From positions 1 through 24,940 of the forward strand of contig PBSR01000041.1 of NCBI GenBank assembly GCA_002726335.1: a stretch of DNA of 24,940 nucleotides. The letters are read 5' to 3'. This DNA is from Gemmatimonadaceae bacterium. GTDB lineage: Bacteria > Latescibacterota > UBA2968 > UBA8231. Position numbers and translations under genes: made by a program. Position 1 is the first letter of the stretch. The number at the start of each line of letters is the position of its first letter. Below, piece by piece: positions 7,211 through 15,069 of the stretch. Under the pieces are notes generated by a model. That model made no database searches. It saw only the letters and a program-made list of their open reading frames with translations, and was not told the DNA's origin.

Positions 7211-8500
7211 ATGCACCTTCTGACACTCGGCCTGAATCATACGACGGCACCCGTCGAAGTGCGAGAGCGACTCGCCTTCGCCGAGGGCGATCAGCCGGAT
7301 TCTCTGCGCCAGCTGCGCGAGGGCTACGGACTGTCGGAGGTGGCCATTCTGTCCACCTGCAACCGTTCCGAAATCTACGCCGCCAGTGACGGTCCGCATC
7401 TGGCGCCGGTGCATCGGTATCTTGCCGAGCAGCGCCGACTCGACGTCGCCGACCTGTCCCCTTGCTTCTATGAGTACGTCGATGCGGAAGCGGCAACACA
7501 CCTCTTCCGAGTTTCCTCCGGAATCGACAGCCTCGTCATCGGCGAGTCACAGATCCTCAAGCAGGTCCGGGAAGCACTAGAAACATCGCAGGCTACCGGT
7601 TCGGCGCGCCTGGTCATCAACGAGGTCTTCCAGCGGGCCCTGCGCGTCGGCAAACGGGCCCGCTCCGAAACCGACATTGGCCGCGGTCACCTGTCGGTGA
7701 GCACCGCAGCCGTCGAGTTGGCGAGCCAGATCTTCGACAGCCTCGACAACCGCAGCGCCCTGTTGCTGGGCGCCGGCGAGATGATCGAGCTCACCGCCCA
7801 GTACCTCGTCGACACGGGGCTCACGCACTTCATCGTCGCCAACCGCACCGTCGAGCGCGCCGCCGAACTCGCCGGACGCTTCGACGGCGAGGCCATTCCC
7901 CTCGACGCCATCGGCGACCGGCTACTGGAAGTCGATATCGTCATCGCCTCGACCGCTGCGCCCGGGTTTATCGTCGACGCGCAGATGCTGCGCCAGGCCA
8001 TGAGCCAACGCCGCGGCCGCCCCCTGTTCCTCATCGACATCGCCGTCCCACGCGACATCGATCCGGACGTCCGCGGCCTGGATAACGTCTTCCTCTTCGA
8101 CATCGACGACCTCGAGGGTGTGGTGGCATCGAACCGCCAGGACCGGGAGGGTGAGATCCGCCGCGTACAGGACATAGTCGATGAAGAACTGGTCAACTTT
8201 CTGCACTGGTTCAATTCGTTGAGCGCCGGGCCCTTGATCCGCGCCCTGCGCGAGCAGGCCGCGGATCTGCAGACCACGGAACTCGAACGGTGGATGGGCA
8301 AACTGGGTCACCTGACAGAAGAGGACCGGCGCCTCGTCGAGCAGGTCCTGCGAGGATACGCCAACAAACTGCTGCACCAGCCCCTGGTACAGATCCGCGA
8401 GCTGGCCAACCGTGACGACGGCTATCTCCGGCTCGATACGATTCGATCTCTCTTCGACCTCGACGTGGCTCCCGAGAAAGACGAGGAGTCCACTTCGTGA
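7211..8500 (+). CDS. hemA: Glutamyl-tRNA reductase
   Basis: HemA reduces glutamyl-tRNA(Glu) to glutamate-1-semialdehyde with NADPH, the first committed step of C5-pathway tetrapyrrole synthesis. The 429-residue protein has the family start LTLGLNHTTAPVEVRE, the active-site Cys50 in ILSTCNRSEIY, and the conserved His97 region ATHLFRVSSGIDSLVIGESQIL. A NAD(P)-binding fold follows (ALLLGAGEMIELTAQYL, FIVANRT), then the helical dimerisation domain (VEQVLRGYANKLLHQPL). All key residues are present and the length is normal. The stop overlaps the start of the next gene by 4 bases (GTGA), which indicates a coupled operon. Confidence 0.97.
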   Translation: MHLLTLGLNHTTAPVEVRERLAFAEGDQPDSLRQLREGYGLSEVAILSTCNRSEIYAASDGPHLAPVHRYLAEQRRLDVADLSPCFYEYVDAEAATHLFRVSSGIDSLVIGESQILKQVREALETSQATGSARLVINEVFQRALRVGKRARSETDIGRGHLSVSTAAVELASQIFDSLDNRSALLLGAGEMIELTAQYLVDTGLTHFIVANRTVERAAELAGRFDGEAIPLDAIGDRLLEVDIVIASTAAPGFIVDAQMLRQAMSQRRGRPLFLIDIAVPRDIDPDVRGLDNVFLFDIDDLEGVVASNRQDREGEIRRVQDIVDEELVNFLHWFNSLSAGPLIRALREQAADLQTTELERWMGKLGHLTEEDRRLVEQVLRGYANKLLHQPLVQIRELANRDDGYLRLDTIRSLFDLDVAPEKDEESTS

Positions 8501-9369
8501 CCGACCTGACCACCTCCTGCCTCGTCTTCCTCGGTGTCTCTCTGGGCATGTACGCCACGGCATCCCTGCTGTTCCAAGGCCACCTGTGGTGGGGACATGC
8601 TTCGTGGGAGCGCTGGGGTCGCAGTACGCTCATCGCCGGCATCGTCATCAACGCCCTGGGGATCATGCTCCACGTCCTGTTTTCCGGTCAGTACCCTCTG
8701 GGCAACATGGTCTCGGTGATTTCCCTGGTGGTCATCACGTTCCTCGTCGCCGGCCTGCTGCTCGAACGGTTCACCTCCGTGCGACACTTCAATCTCTTTG
8801 TCGCCCCCGTTGCCTTCCTTGGTCTGCTCTACCCCTTGCTCATGCCCGTCCGTTTCGTGGATTCGGGGTCCATGCTGGTGAAATATCCGTGGCTGGGGGT
8901 GCACGTTTTCATCACCCTCCTCGGCCATGTGGGTTTCGCCCTCGCGTTCTGCGGCGCCGGCGCCTTTCTGCTGCAGAGTCGGGCCCTCAAGCGCGGTCGT
9001 CTCAACCGCTTCCTGCCCGCCCTCGACACGTCGGCTGCGTCCACCTTCTACGCCGCTGCTGGCGGCTTCTTCTTTTTTTCTCTGGGACTGGGAATGGGTG
9101 TGATCTGGTTGTTCGGGGCACCGGGCGAGTACCTTGGCAGGGGCGATCCCAAGATCGTCCTCGCCCTGCCCACGTGGTGTGGTTTCGCCTGGTATCTCTA
9201 CCTGCGGGGCGTGCAACGGCGGCACGGCAGCCAGCTGAAATGGCTGGTCATCATCGCCTTCGTCATCGCCGTCATCAACTATATCGCCGTGCCGCACCAG
9301 TTCGGCGACGACCCCACTGCGCCGGCGTCAGCCGTCGAACTCGTGCCCGCCGAAGGCCTCCCGGTATAG
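8497..9369 (+). CDS. HemX/CcsA-like cytochrome c assembly membrane protein
   Basis: The 290-residue integral membrane protein has about eight hydrophobic helices. It starts at GTG 8497 inside the hemA stop, with GAGGAG about 10 bases upstream. Position directly after hemA, length and helix pattern fit the HemX/CcsA (Cytochrom_C_asm) family. The segments VKYPWLGVHVFITLLGHVGF and FGAPGEYLGRGDPKIVLALPTW resemble its conserved His-containing helices and loops. The classical CcsA WGxxWxWD motif is not seen, so HemX-type is more likely. Such proteins influence HemA level or haem delivery for cytochrome c maturation. The last 42 bases overlap the 3' end of the opposite-strand nucleotidyltransferase gene. 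Confidence 0.75.
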   Translation: MTDLTTSCLVFLGVSLGMYATASLLFQGHLWWGHASWERWGRSTLIAGIVINALGIMLHVLFSGQYPLGNMVSVISLVVITFLVAGLLLERFTSVRHFNLFVAPVAFLGLLYPLLMPVRFVDSGSMLVKYPWLGVHVFITLLGHVGFALAFCGAGAFLLQSRALKRGRLNRFLPALDTSAASTFYAAAGGFFFFSLGLGMGVIWLFGAPGEYLGRGDPKIVLALPTWCGFAWYLYLRGVQRRHGSQLKWLVIIAFVIAVINYIAVPHQFGDDPTAPASAVELVPAEGLPV

Positions 9370-9972
9370 CTGGCGGACCTGAGCCGCCAGCGGCGCGTAC
9401 GCGTCGTCGGCATCATAGATCGTCTCCGCCAGGACCAACACCTGTCGTCTCGGTGACACTGCCGGCACCGGAATATGGATCCGCTCGAACCCCTTGCTGA
9501 CAAGATGCGCGCCTGCCTCCGGATCCCGTCGCAGGAACGCCTTGATGGCGGCTACGGCACACATGAGGGCACTGTTGGTCGCCGACCAGCTCCCTGGCTT
9601 TCTTTGAGGCTGGATGGCTTCCGGGTCATGATCGCGTGATATGATCTCGAGGTCGATCCGCCAGAACAGAGGCAGAGCGGTCAGACGGGCGAACATGAGC
9701 CTGTATGTGGGGTGCGTGGCACTGTCGCGATCGGCACGTAGCGACGCTACCTCACCGATTCCCTCCAGCATCTGCCCGACCTTCCGGCAGGCGCCATGGA
9801 AATCGGCATCCCCCACCGTCCATCGCAGGTCGATGTCACTGTAGGCGTCGGCCGTCCCGGCCGCGAGAGATCCGCGCAGCTCGCAGATGCTGTCGGGACA
9901 GGCGCCCTGCAGCGCCTCGATGATGGCCGCCGTGGTCCGCGTGCGCTGTGCTACGTCGAGTTCCAGCGTCAT
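9328..9972 (-). CDS. Nucleotidyltransferase-domain protein
   Basis: The 214-residue protein carries the pol-beta-type nucleotidyltransferase signature: LRGSLAAGTADAYSDIDLRW (Gly34-Ser35, Asp46, Asp48), with a third acidic residue in WRIDLEII (Asp107). This is the full metal-binding triad, as in aminoglycoside adenylyltransferases and MNT-type domains. A helical C-terminal half (ALMCAVAAIKAFLRRD) would form the substrate-binding part. The acceptor, whether drug, RNA or protein, cannot be told. No HEPN partner gene is adjacent, which argues against an MNT/HEPN toxin-antitoxin pair. Its 3' end overlaps the HemX-like gene tail to tail by 42 bases. The ribosome-binding site before ATG 9972 is weak. 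Confidence 0.72.
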   Translation of the reverse strand: MTLELDVAQRTRTTAAIIEALQGACPDSICELRGSLAAGTADAYSDIDLRWTVGDADFHGACRKVGQMLEGIGEVASLRADRDSATHPTYRLMFARLTALPLFWRIDLEIISRDHDPEAIQPQRKPGSWSATNSALMCAVAAIKAFLRRDPEAGAHLVSKGFERIHIPVPAVSPRRQVLVLAETIYDADDAYAPLAAQVRQLYREAFGGHEFDG

Positions 9973-10043
9973 GGGTGGTGTCTTCTACCGAACGTGCAAA
10001 TCCGCGGACCGGAGCCGGGCGGCTCTTCAGCGGACTGAGCCCG

Positions 10044-10412
10044 CTACTTGCTGATCTTGTCGGCCTGCCGCTTCAGCTGGTCGGCTTTCTTCTTCATGTC
10101 GTCGGCCTGCTTCTTCACTTCTGTGGCCTCATCGCGCATGGTTTCCCACTTCCGCTGCAGTTCGTCAGCCGTCTTCTTCGCCTCGTCGTACTGCTTCTTC
10201 AGGTTGTCCGCCTCGCGCTTCATCTGACCGGCCACAGCAGACAGCTTTTCGGCCTGCGTTTTCAGTTCCTCGGCCTGTTTGCGCATCTCGCCAACAACGG
10301 GCTTGTCATCGCCACCCATGCCGGGGATCATGTCGCAGCCGAAGACCGTCCCGAGCAGGACGAGGAGGCTGACGAGGCGAAAGGAACGCCGTCTGTTCTC
10401 AGGCTGACTCAT
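10044..10412 (-). CDS. Small coiled-coil lipoprotein
   Basis: This 122-residue protein has a basic n-region (NRRRSFR), a hydrophobic core and Cys26 in GTVFGC. This is a lipobox-like site, although Phe at -2 is unusual. After a short Gly/Pro linker, residues 40-122 are an almost uninterrupted heptad pattern rich in Lys, Glu and Ala (MRKQAEELKTQAEKL, LKKQYDEAKKTADELQ), a long parallel coiled coil. The architecture resembles Lpp-like or other periplasmic coiled-coil lipoproteins that span from the outer membrane toward the wall, but no sequence family is recognised. It lies downstream of the dehydratase gene on the same strand, 51 bases apart. Confidence 0.75.
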   Translation of the reverse strand: MSQPENRRRSFRLVSLLVLLGTVFGCDMIPGMGGDDKPVVGEMRKQAEELKTQAEKLSAVAGQMKREADNLKKQYDEAKKTADELQRKWETMRDEATEVKKQADDMKKKADQLKRQADKISK

Positions 10413-10463
10413 GGTGCGCCATAGTAGCTACGGCGCCTGCGGGACGCAAGATTTCAGTCGGAT

Positions 10464-11609
10464 CTACCAGTCAGCGACGGAACCATCCGTTTCATAGAAG
10501 TACTCCCCTCCGAGTTCTTCGCTGTACTCGTCGCGACTCACCTGTGCCGCTTTCTCATCGATTTCGAATCCCAGACCTGGCTTCGTCGGCAGGTCGATGT
10601 GGCCATCCTGTACGACCCAGTCGTCGACGAACAGGCCGGCGCCGAGGCCCTGGTCGATCTGCTCCTGCGCCAGGAAGTTGGGCACCACGGCATCCACCTG
10701 CATGGACGCCGAAAAGGCCACCGGCCCGATGGCGCAGTGGGGCAGGATGTGCTGATAGTAGACCTCCGCCATGTTGGCGATCTTCTTCAGCTCCGTAATG
10801 CCGCCGGCGTGAGATGTGTCCGGCTGCAGATAGGCAGCGGCCTGCTTCTCGATGACTTCACGGAAACCCCAGCGTGTGAGCAGTCGCTCCCCTGTGGCGA
10901 TCGGAAATGGCACCTTGTCGGACACCTGTTTCAGGGCATCGACGTTCTCCTGCGGAATCGGCTCTTCCACGAACATGGGTCGCATGCCCTTGATTTCGTG
11001 GCACACCTCCACCGCCAGTCCCGGGGTCATCTTGCCGTGGAAATCGAAGGCGAGTTCCACGTCGGGACCCACCCACTCGCGCATGAGGTAGGCCCGCTGC
11101 ACGAAGTCGTCGATCACCGATGGTGGCTCGTGGCCCCGCCACTTGCCGCCCGGTCCCGCCTTGAAGGCGTTGTACCCGCCCTGTTTCAGCAGTTTGTCGA
11201 GACGTGTCCTCGAGGCGGCAAGGCCCTCATCACTCATGTCGCCGATACCCCAGTGGGCATAGACGCGGATGCGGTCGCGCACGGCGCCCCCGAGCAACGC
11301 GTGTGCGGGGACACCGTAGTGTTTGCCGGCGATGTCCCACAGGGCCTGGTCGATCCCCGACAAAGCCGTCATCAACACGTTGCCACCGCGAAAAAAGGCG
11401 GAGCGGTAGACGTGCTGCCAGTGGTGCTCGATGCGCAACGGGTCCTTGCCGATGAAATACTCAGCCAGCTCGTCGACGGAGGCAGTCACGCTCCTCGGCT
11501 TGCCCTCCAGCGTCGTCTCTCCCCAGCCGCTGATACCGGTGTCGGTGGTGATCTTGACGAGCCGCACACGCGGCAGAGGAAAAAACTGTTCGAATGTCGC
11601 GATCTTCAT
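10464..11609 (-). CDS. Enolase-superfamily sugar-acid dehydratase (galactonate dehydratase-like)
   Basis: The 381-residue protein is a mandelate racemase/muconate lactonising enzyme family member. The capping domain (MKIATFEQFFPLPRVRLVKI, SGWGETTLEGK) is followed by a barrel. The barrel has metal ligands Asp189 (AFDFHGKM), Glu215 (FVEEPIP) and Glu241 (ATGERL), His191, Asp264 (LQPDTSHAGG) and the acid/base His291 (LPHCAIGPV). The DxH plus His pattern and the length match D-galactonate dehydratase and related acid-sugar dehydratases, which form a 2-keto-3-deoxy acid from a sugar acid with Mg2+. Substrate specificity is not assured. ATG 11609 follows GGAGAAGG. It overlaps the upstream secreted-protein gene by ATGA, so the two are translationally coupled. 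Confidence 0.88.
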   Translation of the reverse strand: MKIATFEQFFPLPRVRLVKITTDTGISGWGETTLEGKPRSVTASVDELAEYFIGKDPLRIEHHWQHVYRSAFFRGGNVLMTALSGIDQALWDIAGKHYGVPAHALLGGAVRDRIRVYAHWGIGDMSDEGLAASRTRLDKLLKQGGYNAFKAGPGGKWRGHEPPSVIDDFVQRAYLMREWVGPDVELAFDFHGKMTPGLAVEVCHEIKGMRPMFVEEPIPQENVDALKQVSDKVPFPIATGERLLTRWGFREVIEKQAAAYLQPDTSHAGGITELKKIANMAEVYYQHILPHCAIGPVAFSASMQVDAVVPNFLAQEQIDQGLGAGLFVDDWVVQDGHIDLPTKPGLGFEIDEKAAQVSRDEYSEELGGEYFYETDGSVADW

Positions 11610-12088
11610 CTGTCCACCTTCTCCTGGCGTTTCAAGTTCGCCCACGAGCGGCGCCTCACGACGGTGGCCGCGTCGGGCAGGTCTTCCCCGGGAGGGGCGA
11701 TGACGAGCTGCGCCCGGTAGTCCATCCGCGCGATGCCTGTTTCATCCAACGGGTACGGATCGATGGCCTCCAGTCGAAACTGGTATCCAGCAACACGGAC
11801 CGTGGCGCGTTCGTCGCCTTCGTGATGCCGTGTCAGCGTGAATGGCTCGATCTGGCCGTCGTCGACGCCCACCTGGAACCGCCCCCCCACCTCACCTTCC
11901 CAGACGCAGGTCACGCGCGTGGGACAACGGGAATCCTCCACCTCCAGCCACAGCAGTGTCAGCGCCGGCCCATCCTCCCACGACACGCCGGAGGGGTAGT
12001 CGAGAGACAACTCGGCGGCTCTCGTCTCGGCGCCACAGACACAGGCGAGGCCGAATCCGAAGATGATCGAAAGGAGGATGCGTTTCAT
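11606..12088 (-). CDS. Small secreted protein of unknown function (EDSRCP-type)
   Basis: The 160-residue product has a Sec signal peptide (MKRILLSIIFGFGLACVCG, with cleavage near TRAAE). The mature part has the conserved pattern VEDSRCPTRVTCVWEGEV with two Cys, likely a disulphide. This pattern recurs in short secreted bacterial proteins of unknown function, often written as DSRCPxxxxCVWAG. The strand-rich remainder (YQFRLEAIDPYP, YRAQLVIAP) suggests a small beta-sandwich. ATG 12088 was chosen for the signal peptide; the frame is open further upstream, but that region holds the remnant of another gene. It overlaps the dehydratase start by 4 bases. No enzymatic residues are evident. Confidence 0.7.
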   Translation of the reverse strand: MKRILLSIIFGFGLACVCGAETRAAELSLDYPSGVSWEDGPALTLLWLEVEDSRCPTRVTCVWEGEVGGRFQVGVDDGQIEPFTLTRHHEGDERATVRVAGYQFRLEAIDPYPLDETGIARMDYRAQLVIAPPGEDLPDAATVVRRRSWANLKRQEKVDR

Positions 12089-12104
12089 GTCCTGGCTGAC
12101 TCCA

Positions 12105-12188
12105 TCATGCCGTCGCGGGTTCGAGTCGTTGCGCCGTCTCCGCCTCTTTCTCGATCCGCGAGAGGTTCCACAGCGCCGGGATGCAGTG
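12105..12188 (-). pseudogene. 3' remnant of a second penicillin amidase (S45) gene
   Basis: Read on the minus strand and ending at TGA 12105-12107, this stretch encodes a peptide ending SRIEKEAETAQRLEPATA. It matches the C-terminus of the full S45 protein at 17240-19645 (SRIEREAETVQRLEPLPAS), with IPALW just before in both: 18 of 22 residues are identical over the block. The match stops upstream of about 12185, and no other part of an S45 gene is present. The stop lies 16 bases before the secreted-protein start. This is a gene tail left by deletion or rearrangement, not a functional gene. Confidence 0.75.
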
Positions 12189-12330
12189 AGGATAAAGGGT
12201 GTTACTGACAGTGCGTCAAGGCAGGTTTGGTCCTGGTCGTGAACCAACGGCACCCGTCTTTACGCGTTGTGGTGGGCATTGAGAGGCCGGTTGGGGTTGG
12301 CGCCGGCATGATGAGACCGCCGAACCCAAG

Positions 12331-12852
12331 ATGGTGCAGAACGGCGGTCGCATCGGGAGCCGCAACACCTTCAGGCTGATCGCTCTCGGCGACATACCGG
12401 CCCGGTCCGGCGAACTGCCGGAGCGCACGTTCATCATCCCCCACCTGCAGCTGTCGCAGGGCGGTGCCTTGGAACTGGCCGATCGGCTGGTCGAAGCCGT
12501 GGACCAACTGGATTCCGTATCCATAGGGATCGCACCACTGATGCGGGATGGTGGGATGCTGTACAACGGGCGCAGCTGGGAGCTGGCCCCCGGCGCCGGG
12601 GGTGGCTCCTTCGGTCACATGCACCACTCTTCCAACAACAGCATGCACATGGAGCTGCCGCGAACGATCTCCCGAGGCGCCATGCGCGATGGTGGTTGGG
12701 GAGAGATCCACCCGTTCTCGGGCGTGAACGGTCTCGGTACCGACGACACGGACTACGTCATCATCTGGGGCGCCCGAGACGAAGAGGAACTGGAGGTCAT
12801 CTGGCTCTTCGTGCAGGCAGCCTACGCGTGTGCTCGAGGGGTGCTACCGTAG
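12331..12852 (+). CDS. Luciferase-domain/DUF5519-like protein
   Basis: The 173-residue protein is soluble and has no signal peptide. Its centre holds a His-rich motif SFGHMHHSSNNSMHMELP (residues 93-110), followed by GGWGEIHP and DYVIIWGARDEEELEVIW. This order, a His cluster, then GW..HP, then a strand plus an acidic helix, resembles the luciferase-domain (DUF5519) family of small uncharacterised proteins; the match is by eye only. The clustered His residues could bind metal. ATG 12331 or GTG 12334 could be the start. The frame is open back to 12283 but holds no other start codon, and no clear ribosome-binding site is seen. It is isolated on the plus strand among minus-strand genes. Confidence 0.6.
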   Translation: MVQNGGRIGSRNTFRLIALGDIPARSGELPERTFIIPHLQLSQGGALELADRLVEAVDQLDSVSIGIAPLMRDGGMLYNGRSWELAPGAGGGSFGHMHHSSNNSMHMELPRTISRGAMRDGGWGEIHPFSGVNGLGTDDTDYVIIWGARDEEELEVIWLFVQAAYACARGVLP

Positions 12853-12863
12853 TTCACACCTCT

Positions 12864-13679
12864 TCACGCCTTCAGCGTGCGTTCGAAGAAACCGACGATC
12901 CGGTCGTGCGTCAGGCCCCAGTCCCAGCCGTGCTCGATTCCAGGCAAGACATCAAGTGTCGAGTCCACTCCTGCTGAGATGAGTGCATCGTGGAAGATGA
13001 GACTCTCTTCCACGGGCACCGTGGGGTCGATCTCCCCATGCAGAATCAGCATGGGAGGGCAGCTGGCTGACACGTGGTGCAATGGACTTACCCGTCTCGC
13101 CAGTTCTCTATGCTCCGCGGTGGCTCCCCCGACGAAATTGTCTGTCACCTCCTGCAGCACTCGACTCTGTGCTGCCAGTTCTGGATCTGCCATCCGCTCC
13201 AGATCACTCGGGCCACATTGATCCACCGCCGCCTGCACAGCCGTGCTGAACCCGGCGTTGCCACGAGCGCCTTCGAGATCGGCCAGATCTCCGGTCACCG
13301 CCAGCAGAGCCGACAGATGGCCACCGGCAGATCGACCGCAGGTTCCGATTCGGTCTGCGTCGAAACCGTAGGTACCGGCGTGGGCCCGCAGCCAGCGGAT
13401 GCCCGCCTTGGCGTCAAAGACGGTCGCCGGTGCGATCGCCTCAGGCGTGACCCGACAGTCGACGACGGCCACCGCGAATCCGTGTCGGGTGAAATCGTGA
13501 GCCGCAAACTGGGGGCGGAGGTTGACGCGGTTGCTGGCTCTCCATCCGCCAACGGGGATATGCATGATCGTTGGAAAGGGCGCATCAGAAGAGGGTGGCA
13601 GATAGAGATCAAGGTGCAACTCGCCCTCATCATCGTCTGCGAATATCAGATCCGGGATGACTCGATCCGCGTCGCTCAT
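12864..13679 (-). CDS. Alpha/beta hydrolase (esterase/lipase, BD-FAE-like)
   Basis: The 271-residue protein has an alpha/beta-hydrolase triad. Nucleophile Ser117 lies in the elbow GTCGRSAGGHLSALLA, Asp218 in LILHGEIDPTVPVEES and His250 in PGIEHGWDW. The oxyanion loop reads HIPVGGWRAS in place of the classical HGGG of the HSL family. The peptide DLYLPPSSDAPFPTIMHIP fits BD-FAE/esterase-type enzymes that cleave acyl groups from sugars or small esters. No signal peptide is present. ATG 13679 follows AAGGGG. It lies 39 bases downstream of the UroD-like gene on the same strand and is likely cotranscribed with it. Confidence 0.85.
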   Translation of the reverse strand: MSDADRVIPDLIFADDDEGELHLDLYLPPSSDAPFPTIMHIPVGGWRASNRVNLRPQFAAHDFTRHGFAVAVVDCRVTPEAIAPATVFDAKAGIRWLRAHAGTYGFDADRIGTCGRSAGGHLSALLAVTGDLADLEGARGNAGFSTAVQAAVDQCGPSDLERMADPELAAQSRVLQEVTDNFVGGATAEHRELARRVSPLHHVSASCPPMLILHGEIDPTVPVEESLIFHDALISAGVDSTLDVLPGIEHGWDWGLTHDRIVGFFERTLKA

Positions 13680-13718
13680 CGTTCCCCTTGCGATCACTGT
13701 CTATCGTGTTGGCCGCTG

Positions 13719-15008
13719 TCAGGCCGCTTCGGCCACCACCCGTTGGGCCATGTCGCACCAGCGCGTGGCACGGTCCACTGAATCAGCTCTCACGAAATCG
13801 GCCTTCATTGTTACGGACACACAACACCCCTTGGCGATCTCGAGTGTCTGACGCAGTTCCCGTTCGGCGCCGTCGAAGTCAGGCTCAGGAAGCTCTACCG
13901 GGCTTGGATGAGGTTTGTAGGCAAACACGCACTTGTCGGCCAGCTTCTCCGCCGCCTCCTCCCGGTCGCCCCAGGGATGCACCGAAACCGAACTCAAACG
14001 CGGGATGTTTTCGAACAACAACTCGTACCTGCCGTCCATAGGTTCGCAACACCCATAGTCTACGGCCGCAAAGCGATTCATCAGCGGCAGCTGGAACTGC
14101 AGGACAAACTCGTGGAAGAGTTCCGGGCTGACGCCGATGCTCTCCTGCGACTCACCAAAGCAGATCATGTCCTGCATACGCACAGAACCGGCACTGTCCG
14201 GCGGGGCCAGCGGGTCCGCGTAAGACAGGCCCCCGGTGCCGCGGATGTTGTCTGGACCCATGTTGGCGGTGAACACACCTTCGTCCTCATAGATCTCCCA
14301 CTCGCGGAGTGTCTCATCGCGGAGGAAGGCCATCATCTGGCGCAGGAACTCGGGATTGTCATACATGTCGAGATAGAATTGCTCGTAGCCTCGCAGGTGG
14401 ATCAACTTCCGCGTCAGCATGTTACGGCACAGTGTCTCGCCTCGCTTGCGGACCTGCAGGATATCGCCCAGGATCTCGGCTGCCCTCTCCAGGCGGGTGT
14501 TGGTGGTCTCGTGGTCGACAGAAATCTGTCGTGGGCGCAGCTTGGCGAAGTCCTCGGGACTGTTGATCACAGGATCCACCTTGTAGGCGCCGAAATCCTC
14601 GATCTCGCCGTAGATCCGTCCTTCTTTGACGCCGTAGTCACCCACGTCGATGACGTAACCGATATCCAGGTGGTCCGTGCAGGGGTAGTCGTCGTGGATG
14701 AGTTCATGGCGGCGCAGCTTCGCTTGCAGTGCGGCCTCCCACCCTCGGCACGTCGGATCCTCACACTGGAGATCGGCTTCGCGCAGCGTGTTTCCAGTCT
14801 GTGCCAGCACCATGGCTCGTTCGGGCCGGCGCTGATTGAGGGCTTGCCAGAGACGCACACGCTCGGCCTGAATCGGCAAGGCGGCGACATCGGCGACGCG
14901 CTTGGCCAGATCGCGCAGCAGTTGTCGGTCACCAGCTCCGATCGGTGCGCCGTCGCCGGCGTTGCTCCCCTGAGTAGAGTTCGTCCCCTGTGATGACTTA
15001 TCCGGCAT
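13719..15008 (-). CDS. UroD-like (uroporphyrinogen decarboxylase/methyltransferase-fold) protein
   Basis: The 429-residue protein belongs to the uroporphyrinogen decarboxylase superfamily. A variable N-terminus (Ser/Gly-rich for 25 residues) is followed by the barrel. Recognisable pieces are YEQFYLDMYDNPEFLRQMMAF, then PELFHEFVLQFQLPLMNRFA, DYGCCEPMDGRYELL and VSVHPWGDREEAAEKLADK. These are typical of UroD-like proteins related to corrinoid methyltransferases such as MtaA. The hallmark HemE N-terminal motif RxPVWxMRQAGR is absent, so this is not the haem enzyme despite the haem genes in the window. ATG 15008 was chosen because GGAGGGG precedes it. The downstream esterase is probably cotranscribed. 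The substrate is unknown; methyl transfer or decarboxylation of a small compound is inference. Confidence 0.82.
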   Translation of the reverse strand: MPDKSSQGTNSTQGSNAGDGAPIGAGDRQLLRDLAKRVADVAALPIQAERVRLWQALNQRRPERAMVLAQTGNTLREADLQCEDPTCRGWEAALQAKLRRHELIHDDYPCTDHLDIGYVIDVGDYGVKEGRIYGEIEDFGAYKVDPVINSPEDFAKLRPRQISVDHETTNTRLERAAEILGDILQVRKRGETLCRNMLTRKLIHLRGYEQFYLDMYDNPEFLRQMMAFLRDETLREWEIYEDEGVFTANMGPDNIRGTGGLSYADPLAPPDSAGSVRMQDMICFGESQESIGVSPELFHEFVLQFQLPLMNRFAAVDYGCCEPMDGRYELLFENIPRLSSVSVHPWGDREEAAEKLADKCVFAYKPHPSPVELPEPDFDGAERELRQTLEIAKGCCVSVTMKADFVRADSVDRATRWCDMAQRVVAEAA

Positions 15009-15030
15009 GAGCCCCTCCAATCGCAACAAG

Positions 15031-15049
15031 CCGGTACCCCGCGTACCGG
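15031..15049. promoter_or_regulatory. Perfect inverted repeat in the UroD-like gene leader
   Basis: CCGGTAC (15031-15037) and GTACCGG (15043-15049) flank a 5-base centre, 23 bases upstream of ATG 15008. This could be an operator or an mRNA hairpin close to the ribosome-binding site. No T-run follows on either strand, so it is not an intrinsic terminator. Confidence 0.35.
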
Positions 15050-15069
15050 GCGCTCAGATGCCGCCCAAA

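Noticed and set aside
7145..7501. N-terminal extension of the outer-membrane barrel frame
   Set aside because: It would overlap hemA in antisense and would bury the signal peptide at residue 120.
9328..9972. Nucleotidyltransferase as half of an MNT/HEPN toxin-antitoxin pair
   Set aside because: No HEPN gene is next to it; neighbours are the HemX-like gene and a lipoprotein gene.
13719..15008. UroD-like gene as hemE of the haem pathway
   Set aside because: The HemE N-terminal RxPVWxMRQAGR motif is missing and the sequence fits the UroD-like methyltransferase group instead.
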